Both the position numbers and the translations under genes were made by a program. From the NCBI GenBank assembly GCA_900540425.1, contig UQFU01000018.1, forward strand, positions 1 through 21,616: a DNA stretch of 21,616 bases, given 5' to 3'. Source of the DNA: an uncultured Alphaproteobacteria bacterium (GTDB lineage: Bacteria > Pseudomonadota > Alphaproteobacteria > RF32 > CAG-239). Numbering within the stretch: position 1 is the stretch's first letter; each line of letters starts with the position of its first letter. The notes beneath the pieces are model-generated. The model was given only the letters and a program-made list of their open reading frames with translations, did not search any database and was not told the DNA's origin. Shown one piece after another: positions 1 to 8,285 of the stretch.

Positions 1-1
1 T

Positions 2-223
2 GTTGGCAAGTTGGAAAGCCTGTGGGATAACCTGTCACGCAAAAATGCCAAAATACTTTCAACCTACAGCCCGTTTTTCTCAGTCGATGCGCCGGCGGAC
101 GGACAGGGAAAAGAGTTGTTCCACCTGCGTGTCGGTCCGATTGGAACGTTGGAAGAAGGAGATTCTGTCTGCGGGCAGTTAGGACGCAATGGTGTATTTT
201 GTAGTGTGGTAAGGACACAATGA
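2..223 (+). CDS. SPOR-domain protein, C-terminal part only (5' end outside window)
   Basis: The frame is open from the window edge, so only about the last 73 residues are visible. They have the look of a SPOR domain: an AxW-like start (LESLWDNLSRKN), then a stretch ending in FHLRVGPIG, then a C-terminal CGQLGRNGVFCSVV segment with two cysteines. SPOR domains are known to bind denuded glycan strands of peptidoglycan in the periplasm. The stop codon overlaps the ATG of the next gene (ATGA), so the two are probably translationally coupled and the protein likely belongs to the secretion operon. What lies N-terminal to the SPOR domain cannot be seen. A TTG at position 11 is in frame but is almost certainly internal, because the frame stays open upstream of it. 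Confidence 0.8.
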   Translation, partial: VGKLESLWDNLSRKNAKILSTYSPFFSVDAPADGQGKELFHLRVGPIGTLEEGDSVCGQLGRNGVFCSVVRTQ

Positions 224-3200
224 ATAAAGAGCCGCTGACACATTCCGAAACTTATCTGAAGAAAACCAACCGTATTATTCTTACGGTTGGTATTGCTTCT
301 TTGTTGATTTTTATATTCGGTCTGGCGTTGCTGTTGTTGAGTAATGATACGACGGTGGAGTACGAGGCGCCGAATTTTACCGATAATGACGATGCTTTGA
401 ATATTGCCGAACGGCAGGAAACAACCGCCGGCGGAATTGAATTCGGCAATATTATCGAAGACGAAATTCCGCTTACCACCACGCCGGATCCGGTGCCGCT
501 CGGCCAGGTTGTCATCGGAACGGATGCCAAAAATGTTTTGACGCTGGGAACCAACGGGCGTGGTTCGGTACGGATACTTTCCGTAACGTTGGCCGACCCT
601 CCTGCGGACGGTTTTGCTTTTACCGACGGCTGTTCGGATGTGACATTGCGCGGTGATGAAACCTGTCATGTCCAGATTACTTGGGTTCCTGTGGTTCCGG
701 GAAACGTCCAGAACAATTTCATCGTTTCCTGGCAGGAAGTCGGTTTGGGGCAGGGAAATGCCAAGTCTGCCAAAGTCCCGGTTATCGGCAATGCCGTAAC
801 CAGGGAGGACTGCAGCTATTGCGAACCGGTGCCGGGTACCGAAGGGCCGCTTGAAAAAGCCCGGGCGGTCCGGTATGCCGTAGGGCCGGACGGCAGCATT
901 ATCGGCGAAATAGATGAAGAAGGATATGTCCGCGACAGCAGCGGCAATGTCATTGGCCGGGTAAACAGCAACGGGTTGGTTCTTGATAAGGACGGCAATG
1001 TTATCGGCGTCGCCCAGAACCGCAAAATTGCGGTTGACAGTAACGGCAATGTTATCGGCTTTGTCAATCCCGACGGGACGGTTACCGACAGCAACGGCAA
1101 TGTTATCGGCCGGGTCTTGGCCGACGGCAGTATTGTCGATGCGGATAATAATGTGATTGGCCGCTCTGTTGATACCGGGCTGGTTTATAATAACAGCGGC
1201 AATATTATTGGCCGGGTTATGTCTGACGGAACGGTTGCCGACACCAACGGTGCTACAATCGGCAGGGTCAACGGCCGCGGAGAAATCGTCGATGCTCAGG
1301 GAAATATTATAGGCTATGTCAGCAGCCCCGGCCAGGTGGCTGTCGATGCCCGGGGAAATTCGCTTGGTGTGGTTATGCCGGACGGGAGCGTTGTCGATGC
1401 GGAGGGAAACACGGTCGGGCATCTTGACAAAGACGGCAATGTCATGAGCAGCAAAACCTTAGGAACCCGGGGCAAAAACGTCCGTTTAGCGCTGGATAAA
1501 GACGGCAAAACCATCGGCTGGATTGATGCTGACGGAACCGTGTATGACTGGGACGGCCGCAGAATTGGCAAAATGAATGAAGACGGAACAATTGTCGATG
1601 ACAGCGGTGTTCAAATCGGTCGCAGCGGTGGGGAAAGCAGCCTGGCTATTGACGCCGACGGCAAGGTTATCGGTTTTGTCGGTATGGATAATAAAGTTTA
1701 TAATACTCGGGGCGAAGAAATCGGGTATGCCGCATCGGATAACAAGCTTTATGACCGCAACGGCATGATTGTCGGTTCTCTGGTTCCGATGCAGTTGATT
1801 CCGATTATGCCCAACGGTTCGGTTCTGGGTGAGGTAACCAATACCGGCCTGGTTGTCAATCCGGCTAATAAGCAGCCGCTGGGACGGGTTATGTCCAGCC
1901 GGTTGGTGCGCGACATGGCCGGAAACCGGGTTATTGCCGAAATGGTTCGCGGCGGTTTTGTGGTTGGTTTTGGGTGCAGGCAAATCGGATATCTTGACTC
2001 TGACGGCCGTATCCGCAAGGACAACAAAACGACCGATTATCGGGTCTTGCCCGATGGCGTAGTCATTTCTCCCGAAGGAGCTTATGTCGGCGAAGTCGTT
2101 CGTACCGGCAAGGTTTTTGACAATAACTGCATGCTGCTGGGCGAAGCCGGTCCGGACGGAATCGTCCGCGACGCCAACAAGCAATATGTCGGATGCGTCA
2201 ATCCGGACGGAACTGTGTTGGACGAGAAGGGGAATTTGATCGGCGGCGTCTTAAAAGAGGGCTTTGCCGTCGATTATAACGGCAGTTTTATGGGGTATAT
2301 TTCTGATGACGGCTTGGTTGTCAATAACAGCAACCAACCGATAGGCTGCGTTGGCATTCATGGCGAAGTTTTCAACAAAAAAGGCGGTTACGCCGGAAAA
2401 ATCAAAGGCAGGGCTTATGCTTTTGATCTTAACGGAAATTTGATTAATGTGCTTAATTCCGACGGTACGGTTTTGCTTTCCAATAACCGTCCGGCGCGAT
2501 TGTTTGCCGATAATCTGATTTTAAACGAAAAAAATGAAATTGTCGGAACTGCGCTGGAACAGCATACGTCGATTGCCGGTAGTGACGGCAATCTGCTTGG
2601 CCGTCTGTTCGCCGATGGCCGGATTTATGATGATAAAGGCTATGACAAAGGCAAAATCACCGGCGACGGCTATAGTTTTTACAGTCAGGCCGTCGGCCGC
2701 CCGTATCCCCGCGGTTATGTCGTAGATATGAGCGGAAAAGTTCTCGGCCGCAGTTATTATGACGGAAATGTTTTTAACCGCTTTGGCGATTATATGGGGC
2801 GCGTAACGCCCAAAGGCGTTTTCTTTAATGAAAAAGGCGAATATCAGGGGCGGGTTATGCTTACCGGTTCTGCGGTCGGTTATGACGGTGCTTATCTTGG
2901 GTATACGACTTCCGACGGCAATGTTCTGAGCCTGGAAGGAACTGCAGAAGGAAAAGTGACGGCAGATGCCAAAGTTATTAACGGCGCCGGGGAGGTTTCG
3001 GGAGAGATTATTCCCGAAGCGCTTATGGTTGACATTTGGGGCAATCCCCAAGGCGTTGTCAACGGTGTCAGCAATGTCGTCAATATGCAGGGCGATGTCA
3101 TCACGGCAATCTTGCCCGGCGGCTCGACGGATAAGAATTACAGCCTGTTGCGCCGCGGAACGGTCATCAGCTTTAACGGTGGTATTATCGGCACGGTTCT

Positions 3201-3642
3201 GCCCAACGGCAATATTATCGATTCGTCCAACAACATAACCGGAAGGGTTTTGTCTGACGGCAGCGCTATCGGCACAACCGGAAAACTCATCGGTGAAGTG
3301 GTTGACGGCGATATTGTCATTGATAAGTCTGATAAAGTTGTGGGTTATGTAAATTTTGATGGAAAAATATCCGCGTTTGGCGGTAATATTATCGGCAGGG
3401 TACTGTCCGGCGGTTTGGCCGTTGACGATAAGGACAATATTATCGGTCAGGTTTTCAAAATCGGCGCAACGGTGCTGGGCAATGACGGCAAATATCGCGG
3501 CCGGGTTGCGCCCGACGGAAAAGTGCTGGACCAAAAGGGTAATATCATTGGCTATATAAAGAATAACGGTTCGTTTATAGATTTAGATAAAAAGGTTTCC
3601 GGCTACGTTCTTCAAGAAGTCGCCAAAAACCGGAGGAATTAA
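220..3642 (+). CDS. Giant inner-membrane-anchored repeat protein with ASH-like domain (T4SS-associated)
   Basis: This 1140-aa protein has a cytoplasmic N-terminus (1-18), one transmembrane helix (about 19-41), and a periplasmic remainder. Residues about 90-193 resemble an ASPM/SPD-2/Hydin (ASH) immunoglobulin-like fold: PLGQVVIGT, an NGRGSVRILSV strand, then DGCSD...DETCHVQITWVP with Cys138 and Cys149. A second pair (Cys198, Cys201) follows. From about residue 219 to the end the protein is a tandem array of 17-residue units of the form DSNGNVIGRVLADGTVT, roughly fifty in all and more degenerate in the middle. There is no VirB10 channel domain. The ATG overlaps the stop of the SPOR gene, and the stop lies 3 bp before the next gene, so the operon is tight. 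I infer a periplasm-spanning structural role, comparable to the repeat region of DotG. No exact family was recognised. Confidence 0.85.
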   Translation: MNKEPLTHSETYLKKTNRIILTVGIASLLIFIFGLALLLLSNDTTVEYEAPNFTDNDDALNIAERQETTAGGIEFGNIIEDEIPLTTTPDPVPLGQVVIGTDAKNVLTLGTNGRGSVRILSVTLADPPADGFAFTDGCSDVTLRGDETCHVQITWVPVVPGNVQNNFIVSWQEVGLGQGNAKSAKVPVIGNAVTREDCSYCEPVPGTEGPLEKARAVRYAVGPDGSIIGEIDEEGYVRDSSGNVIGRVNSNGLVLDKDGNVIGVAQNRKIAVDSNGNVIGFVNPDGTVTDSNGNVIGRVLADGSIVDADNNVIGRSVDTGLVYNNSGNIIGRVMSDGTVADTNGATIGRVNGRGEIVDAQGNIIGYVSSPGQVAVDARGNSLGVVMPDGSVVDAEGNTVGHLDKDGNVMSSKTLGTRGKNVRLALDKDGKTIGWIDADGTVYDWDGRRIGKMNEDGTIVDDSGVQIGRSGGESSLAIDADGKVIGFVGMDNKVYNTRGEEIGYAASDNKLYDRNGMIVGSLVPMQLIPIMPNGSVLGEVTNTGLVVNPANKQPLGRVMSSRLVRDMAGNRVIAEMVRGGFVVGFGCRQIGYLDSDGRIRKDNKTTDYRVLPDGVVISPEGAYVGEVVRTGKVFDNNCMLLGEAGPDGIVRDANKQYVGCVNPDGTVLDEKGNLIGGVLKEGFAVDYNGSFMGYISDDGLVVNNSNQPIGCVGIHGEVFNKKGGYAGKIKGRAYAFDLNGNLINVLNSDGTVLLSNNRPARLFADNLILNEKNEIVGTALEQHTSIAGSDGNLLGRLFADGRIYDDKGYDKGKITGDGYSFYSQAVGRPYPRGYVVDMSGKVLGRSYYDGNVFNRFGDYMGRVTPKGVFFNEKGEYQGRVMLTGSAVGYDGAYLGYTTSDGNVLSLEGTAEGKVTADAKVINGAGEVSGEIIPEALMVDIWGNPQGVVNGVSNVVNMQGDVITAILPGGSTDKNYSLLRRGTVISFNGGIIGTVLPNGNIIDSSNNITGRVLSDGSAIGTTGKLIGEVVDGDIVIDKSDKVVGYVNFDGKISAFGGNIIGRVLSGGLAVDDKDNIIGQVFKIGATVLGNDGKYRGRVAPDGKVLDQKGNIIGYIKNNGSFIDLDKKVSGYVLQEVAKNRRN
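874..3620 (+). repeat. 51-bp / 17-aa tandem repeat array, copy in the 1140-aa protein
   Basis: The unit is 51 bp. It is clearest near the start: the 15-mer GGCAATGTTATCGGC recurs exactly at 994-1008, 1045-1059 and 1096-1110, each 51 bp apart. At protein level the unit is GNVIGRV, a variable residue pair, DG, then three or four residues leading to the next D. Units in the middle (about 1800-3100) diverge but keep the Gly and hydrophobic spacing. The near-identity at DNA level in some units points to relatively recent expansion or gene conversion. The array boundaries are approximate. Confidence 0.85.
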
Positions 3643-3645
3643 AAG

Positions 3646-6600
3646 TTGACGGCAGGAAAAATCCAGATTTCAGGTGTTATCGGAAAATTCAGAACGCTTT
3701 TTTATTCGCTTCTGATGCTGTGCTTTACCGTATCTTCGGCCGCGGCTCAGGAGATTACCGCCATCGACTTTAACGGCGATCTGATCGGAAAAGTTATTCC
3801 GGATGGCAGCGTCATCGGTTTTAATAATGATTATATCGGCAAAATTACGGCTGACAGCCTGATCGTAAATGCGGAAGGCGAATTGATCGGCGGCGTTGTT
3901 CCTCAGGGAATAGCCGTCGGTAACGATACCAAGGTTTTGGGAAAAGTCAGCAGCGACGGTTCCGTCCGTCTTTCTTCCGGAAAAATTATCGGAAAAGTGT
4001 TGCCCAACGGATTGGTTGTTGATGACTACTACAATATTATCGGTTCGGTTTTGTTTCCGGGGCTGGTCTATGGAACCAACGGCCAAACCATCGGCCGCCT
4101 GGCCGGAAACGGTGTTTATACCAGTCTCAACGGTAGTGAAATCGGCTATATTGCGCCAACCGGCTATGCTTATCGGCGCCAGCAGGACAGTTATCTTCTG
4201 GAGGGCAAGCTGATTTCTTCAAAAATGGTCGTTTCCTCAAACGGCGATTTTATCGGCAGCGTCGTCCCCGGCGGAGAAGTTGCCGGCTTTAATGCCGAAA
4301 CTTTGGGGCGGATTCGCGCTAACGGATTTGTTTACGACAAAAACAACAAAATCATCGGCAGTATTGTGCAAACCGGTTATGCTTTTGGCGATACCGGAGA
4401 ATATATTGGCTATGTCGGCTATAACGGCGAAGTCATTAATAAAGGCCAAAGCGTCGGACGTCAGCGTGCCGACGGCGAAATCGTCAATGCCAAGGGCGAA
4501 CACCTCGGCTATTTTGTAGACCTGGCTGCAACGGCAACTGATACTGCCGGAAGATATTTGGGGCGCTTGATGCCCGGCGGCGCAATCGTAAAAGCCAAAG
4601 ACGGCATTGGCCGCTTAGGACCGCGCAATTCGGTGTTGGATAACAGCGGCAATGTTATCGGCTGGCTGGTGGCTCCGGGGTCGGTCTTTGACTATGCCGG
4701 GAGACTGCGTGGAATGGCTTTGTCCAGCGGCGATTTTGTTTCGTTGGGCGGAAACGTCAACGGCGTTATCCGGCAAAACCAGGCCTTTGACAGCGCTGGA
4801 AACGTCATCGGCTCGGTCTTACGCCCGGTTCTGGCCATGGATTTGAACAATACCAGCCGGGGGGTTCCGAATATTACCGGTTATACGGTCGACGGCCAGC
4901 AGCTGGTTACGCCTTACGGATATGTCCTGACCCAAAACGGCGATATCGCCGGCTTTTCGATTCCCTTGCAGCCGCTTTATTCTTTGTTCGGCAATCCGGT
5001 CGGCCGTCCGGAATTGGACGGCGGTATCAGAGGAACGTCCGGAACAATGTTGAGCGGCAGATTTACGCCCGCCGGAGTTTTGTTGGACGAACGCAACCGG
5101 ATTTTGGGCAAGATGATTTCTGCCCGCACCGCAGTCGATAATATGTCGCAAAGTCTCGGAAATTTATCCGACGGCAATTTGGTTTTGAACAAGGAAAATA
5201 AGATTGAAGGCAAAATTTTGCCGGACTATGCCGTGGTAAAAACCTCTTCTGCGGACAGTTCCGCCCTGATGCCCGAAAGCGGGCGCGCTTTTCGGGAACA
5301 GATTGCCGTGAGCATTGAAGGCGGCCTGATTGGCAATATTAATCCCGACGGCAGCATTTCTGACACCGCCGGAGCCAAGGTGGGCAAGGTTTCTTCGCGC
5401 GGGATGACAATGGATAATAACAACACTCTTAATGGCGCTGTTGTCCCTTATGTTCCGGCAGTGGCTTTTGACCGCAGCTGCGGCATGTTGGGCATGGTAA
5501 CGCCGGAAGGCGTTGTGCGCAACTGGCGCGAAGTCAATACCGGACGGATATTAGCCAATCGCCAGTTGGTTTCCGACAGCGGTTTGGTTTCCGGATATTT
5601 GATTCGCCCCGACAGCGTCATTGATTATAACGGCAATGTTATAGGGGTTGTTTCCGCTAACGGACAGGTCGGCAATTATAATAACGAATTTTTTGGCTGT
5701 GCCGACAGTTTTGGACAACTGCACAAAAAGGACGGAGAGCTTATCGGACGGATTGTAGAATACGAACCGGTTATGAATTTTAAAAATGAAATCATTGGTC
5801 GCACGATTGCCGACGGAACCGTCGTTGATGACGGCGGCCGCGTTATCGGCTATATGCAGCCTGATGATAATGTCAATTCCAAAGTTGGGCAGCCATTGGG
5901 CGAATTGTTCCGCTATAAGGTGGCTTTTGATAACTTGGGGCGCTATCTGGGGCGGGTTCAGCCGGATGCCGTTGTATTGAATGATGCCAATCAGGAAGTC
6001 GGCCGGGTCGACCGGGACGGCTATGTCGTTTCCAAAGATCAAAAAATCGGCTTTGCCCTTTATGATTTTTATATTTACAATGCAAACGGTCAGGCCATTG
6101 GCTATTTGACCAAAACCGGCGAGGTCTTGAATTTCAGCAATAAGAACTTAGGTAAAATCCATAAAGGCTTTCTGGTCGATAATGACGGCGCGGTAATCGG
6201 CCGCGGACTGCGCAGTTATAATATCCGTGACAATTCGGGCGGTGTTATCGGTACGCTTCGTTTCAACGGAAAACTGATGAATGCCCAAAACAAGGAATTG
6301 GGAACCATTAATGAAGATGGCGAAATCCTTTCCGAAGATAAAAAAGTCATCGCCCGGGCTAATAACCTGCAATATTACAGCAAACCCAAGCTGCAGGTCG
6401 TGGTTGACGATAAGGGAAATATTGTCGGCTACCTTGATGAAGACGGCAATATCGTTAATAAAAACGGCGATGTTATCGGGTATAAAAATACCAAAGGTGA
6501 ACTTATTGACAAAGAAGGGAAAAATATCGGAAGAGTTGCCGATCGCCAAAAAATCTTTGATACGGACGGCAAACTCGTTGGATTTGTAAATGCCGATGGC

Positions 6601-8274
6601 AATGCTGTTAATGAAGACGGCAAAGTGATCGGGCGTCTGAATGATGACGGCACCGTAACAGATGCCAGCAATAATCTTATCGGCGGTATCGGGTTAGATT
6701 GGTATGAGCGGGTCAAACCCAAAAAACAACCGGTTAAGCAAAAAGAAGTTCCCAGTATCGGAGACCCGGTAGACGACAAAACCAAAGAAGGCGAAGGCAG
6801 CGGAAACAACCAGTACCGCCGTTCTTTGAACATTGCCTTGACGCCTGACGGAGAATATCTCGGCGAAATTCTGGAAGACGGAAAAGTCGTTAACAAACAG
6901 GGCAAACAGGTTGGAACCAGAACGCCTGACGGTCTGATTGTCGGTAAGGACGGAGAACTGGTCGGTATTGAAGAAGTCAAAAATCCCCGGGGTAGCGACA
7001 GCAATGAACCCTATTTTCCGCCCGGAGCGTTCGGTGACGGAAATGCTTACGGAAAAGGGAGCGGTTCCGGCGGTAATTTAGGACCCGGCGGCGGTCATGG
7101 TCCCGGAGAACGTTACAGCCCGCAGCGTCAGCAGGCTCTGAATATTGCCATGGCTGAACGCCGGCAAAACATTTCCGTCGGCAGAATCAGCACCAACAAT
7201 CGCCGCGAAGCCTTTGACGGAATGCAAAAAGATTGGAGCGAGCAGGGAATTAAAAAAGTGATTTCTTCTTGGCGTGTCGATATGAGCGAGATGATATTGG
7301 CCGATAAACCGATTCCGGCAGTTATTGCCCGTTCAATTGACAGTACGCATCCGACGCCGATTACGGCTTTTGTCGAACGCAATGTTTATGCCGAAGAAGG
7401 GCGCAATGTTCTGATTCCGGCCGGCAGCCGGGTTATCGGCAGTTTGGGAGGCGTTACTGCTACCAGCGAAAAAACGTCAACCTCTGCCAAAATTGAAATT
7501 AACTGGGAACGCCTGATTCGGCCTGACGGTTCCATCTTTGTCTTTGACGGCATTACCGGCGATGCGCAGGGACGTGGCGGTGCGCTCGGCTATCTGGATC
7601 AGCAGTTGTTTAAGCGCTATGCCCTGCCGATTATGACCAGCGCCCTTACCAGTATGACATCATATTATACTGCCGATAACCAAAATAAAACCGGAAAAAG
7701 CAAAATTCCCCGCCAGCAGGCTGCCAGTGATGCCCGCCAGAACTTCCTGACTCAAATGAACAATATTTTTGAACAGATTTTGAGCGATAAGGCCAGTATT
7801 CGTCCGATGACATATATACCGGCCGGTACCCGGATTATCATTTATCCGAATGTCGACTTGTGGCTGCGTTCTTTTGAGCGCGACAAAGAGGCCAGCACTT
7901 ATGAACATGTTGGTGGCGGTAAAGGCTTGCTTGATGGCGAGGAAGGTAAGCGCGGTACACGAGAAATTAACCGAGCCGCCGTTGGCAATGGAGGGGACAC
8001 GACGCCCGGGGGACAGGTTTTGTATGACGAAAACGGTAGTGGAATTGAGGCGCAGCAGAATAATAACAATGTGCTGATTGCTGACAGTTCTCAGAAAAAA
8101 CAGCGCGTTGTTCCGCCGCCGCCGATTTATACCGGACAGCCGACCTCACCCACGGCAATCAACCCGACGGTTACGCGGCCTAATTCACCATCACAGGCAG
8201 CACCTTCCGCAAAACCGGAAGGGAGTTATGGACCAAGTAGTAGTGGTAATAATGAGGTTCCGCAGTTGTTTTAG
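3646..8274 (+). CDS. VirB10/TrbI-like channel protein with signal peptide and giant repeat region
   Basis: This 1542-aa protein starts at TTG; GGAGGA at 3632-3637 is a well-spaced Shine-Dalgarno. The N-terminus is a signal-peptide-like segment (LFYSLLMLCFTVSSAAAQ, probable cleavage after AAA). Residues about 35-1020 are 17-residue repeats like those of the preceding gene, followed by a charged linker, two further repeat-like units (about 1060-1110), and a Gly-rich linker (about 1124-1155). Residues about 1205-1415 match the VirB10/TrbI C-terminal domain: IPAVIARSIDST, AFVERNVYAEEGRNVLIPAGS, WERLIRPDGS, a GALGYLDQQLFKRY segment, and IPAGTRIIIYPNVDLWLR. The tail is Pro/Ser-rich. In T4SSs this domain forms the outer-membrane channel. 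Canonical VirB10 is about 400 aa with an inner-membrane anchor, so this size and an apparently cleavable signal are unusual. It sits directly before the VirB11 gene, as in many T4SS operons. Confidence 0.9.
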   Translation: MTAGKIQISGVIGKFRTLFYSLLMLCFTVSSAAAQEITAIDFNGDLIGKVIPDGSVIGFNNDYIGKITADSLIVNAEGELIGGVVPQGIAVGNDTKVLGKVSSDGSVRLSSGKIIGKVLPNGLVVDDYYNIIGSVLFPGLVYGTNGQTIGRLAGNGVYTSLNGSEIGYIAPTGYAYRRQQDSYLLEGKLISSKMVVSSNGDFIGSVVPGGEVAGFNAETLGRIRANGFVYDKNNKIIGSIVQTGYAFGDTGEYIGYVGYNGEVINKGQSVGRQRADGEIVNAKGEHLGYFVDLAATATDTAGRYLGRLMPGGAIVKAKDGIGRLGPRNSVLDNSGNVIGWLVAPGSVFDYAGRLRGMALSSGDFVSLGGNVNGVIRQNQAFDSAGNVIGSVLRPVLAMDLNNTSRGVPNITGYTVDGQQLVTPYGYVLTQNGDIAGFSIPLQPLYSLFGNPVGRPELDGGIRGTSGTMLSGRFTPAGVLLDERNRILGKMISARTAVDNMSQSLGNLSDGNLVLNKENKIEGKILPDYAVVKTSSADSSALMPESGRAFREQIAVSIEGGLIGNINPDGSISDTAGAKVGKVSSRGMTMDNNNTLNGAVVPYVPAVAFDRSCGMLGMVTPEGVVRNWREVNTGRILANRQLVSDSGLVSGYLIRPDSVIDYNGNVIGVVSANGQVGNYNNEFFGCADSFGQLHKKDGELIGRIVEYEPVMNFKNEIIGRTIADGTVVDDGGRVIGYMQPDDNVNSKVGQPLGELFRYKVAFDNLGRYLGRVQPDAVVLNDANQEVGRVDRDGYVVSKDQKIGFALYDFYIYNANGQAIGYLTKTGEVLNFSNKNLGKIHKGFLVDNDGAVIGRGLRSYNIRDNSGGVIGTLRFNGKLMNAQNKELGTINEDGEILSEDKKVIARANNLQYYSKPKLQVVVDDKGNIVGYLDEDGNIVNKNGDVIGYKNTKGELIDKEGKNIGRVADRQKIFDTDGKLVGFVNADGNAVNEDGKVIGRLNDDGTVTDASNNLIGGIGLDWYERVKPKKQPVKQKEVPSIGDPVDDKTKEGEGSGNNQYRRSLNIALTPDGEYLGEILEDGKVVNKQGKQVGTRTPDGLIVGKDGELVGIEEVKNPRGSDSNEPYFPPGAFGDGNAYGKGSGSGGNLGPGGGHGPGERYSPQRQQALNIAMAERRQNISVGRISTNNRREAFDGMQKDWSEQGIKKVISSWRVDMSEMILADKPIPAVIARSIDSTHPTPITAFVERNVYAEEGRNVLIPAGSRVIGSLGGVTATSEKTSTSAKIEINWERLIRPDGSIFVFDGITGDAQGRGGALGYLDQQLFKRYALPIMTSALTSMTSYYTADNQNKTGKSKIPRQQAASDARQNFLTQMNNIFEQILSDKASIRPMTYIPAGTRIIIYPNVDLWLRSFERDKEASTYEHVGGGKGLLDGEEGKRGTREINRAAVGNGGDTTPGGQVLYDENGSGIEAQQNNNNVLIADSSQKKQRVVPPPPIYTGQPTSPTAINPTVTRPNSPSQAAPSAKPEGSYGPSSSGNNEVPQLF
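3745..6980 (+). repeat. 51-bp / 17-aa tandem repeat array, copy in the VirB10-like protein
   Basis: This array has the same unit as the upstream gene, for example NGDVIG, NGNVIG and DGKVIG followed by a short strand and DG or NG. The 15-mer GGCAATGTTATCGGC of the first array recurs at 4648-4662, so the two arrays share a recent common sequence. About 55-60 units are estimated from length. Insertions interrupt the period in places (for example around 4160-4210 and 4900-5000), and a charged non-repeat linker lies at about 6700-6820. The last two units are separated from the rest by that linker. Confidence 0.8.
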
Positions 8275-8285
8275 GAGTAGGTAAA

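Noticed and set aside
64..3534. Long antisense reading frames opposite the repeat region of the 1140-aa gene (for example 64-1422 and 2521-3534)
   Set aside because: They mirror the 51-bp repeat, which keeps any stop-free frame open. Their repetitive ADNIAV-like translation has no starts with ribosome sites and no protein-like features. The plus-strand frame has anchor, domain and operon context.
874..6980. CRISPR-like regular repeats
   Set aside because: The 51-bp period is in frame, the repeats have no unique spacers between identical palindromic repeats, and the units are diverged protein-coding repeats.
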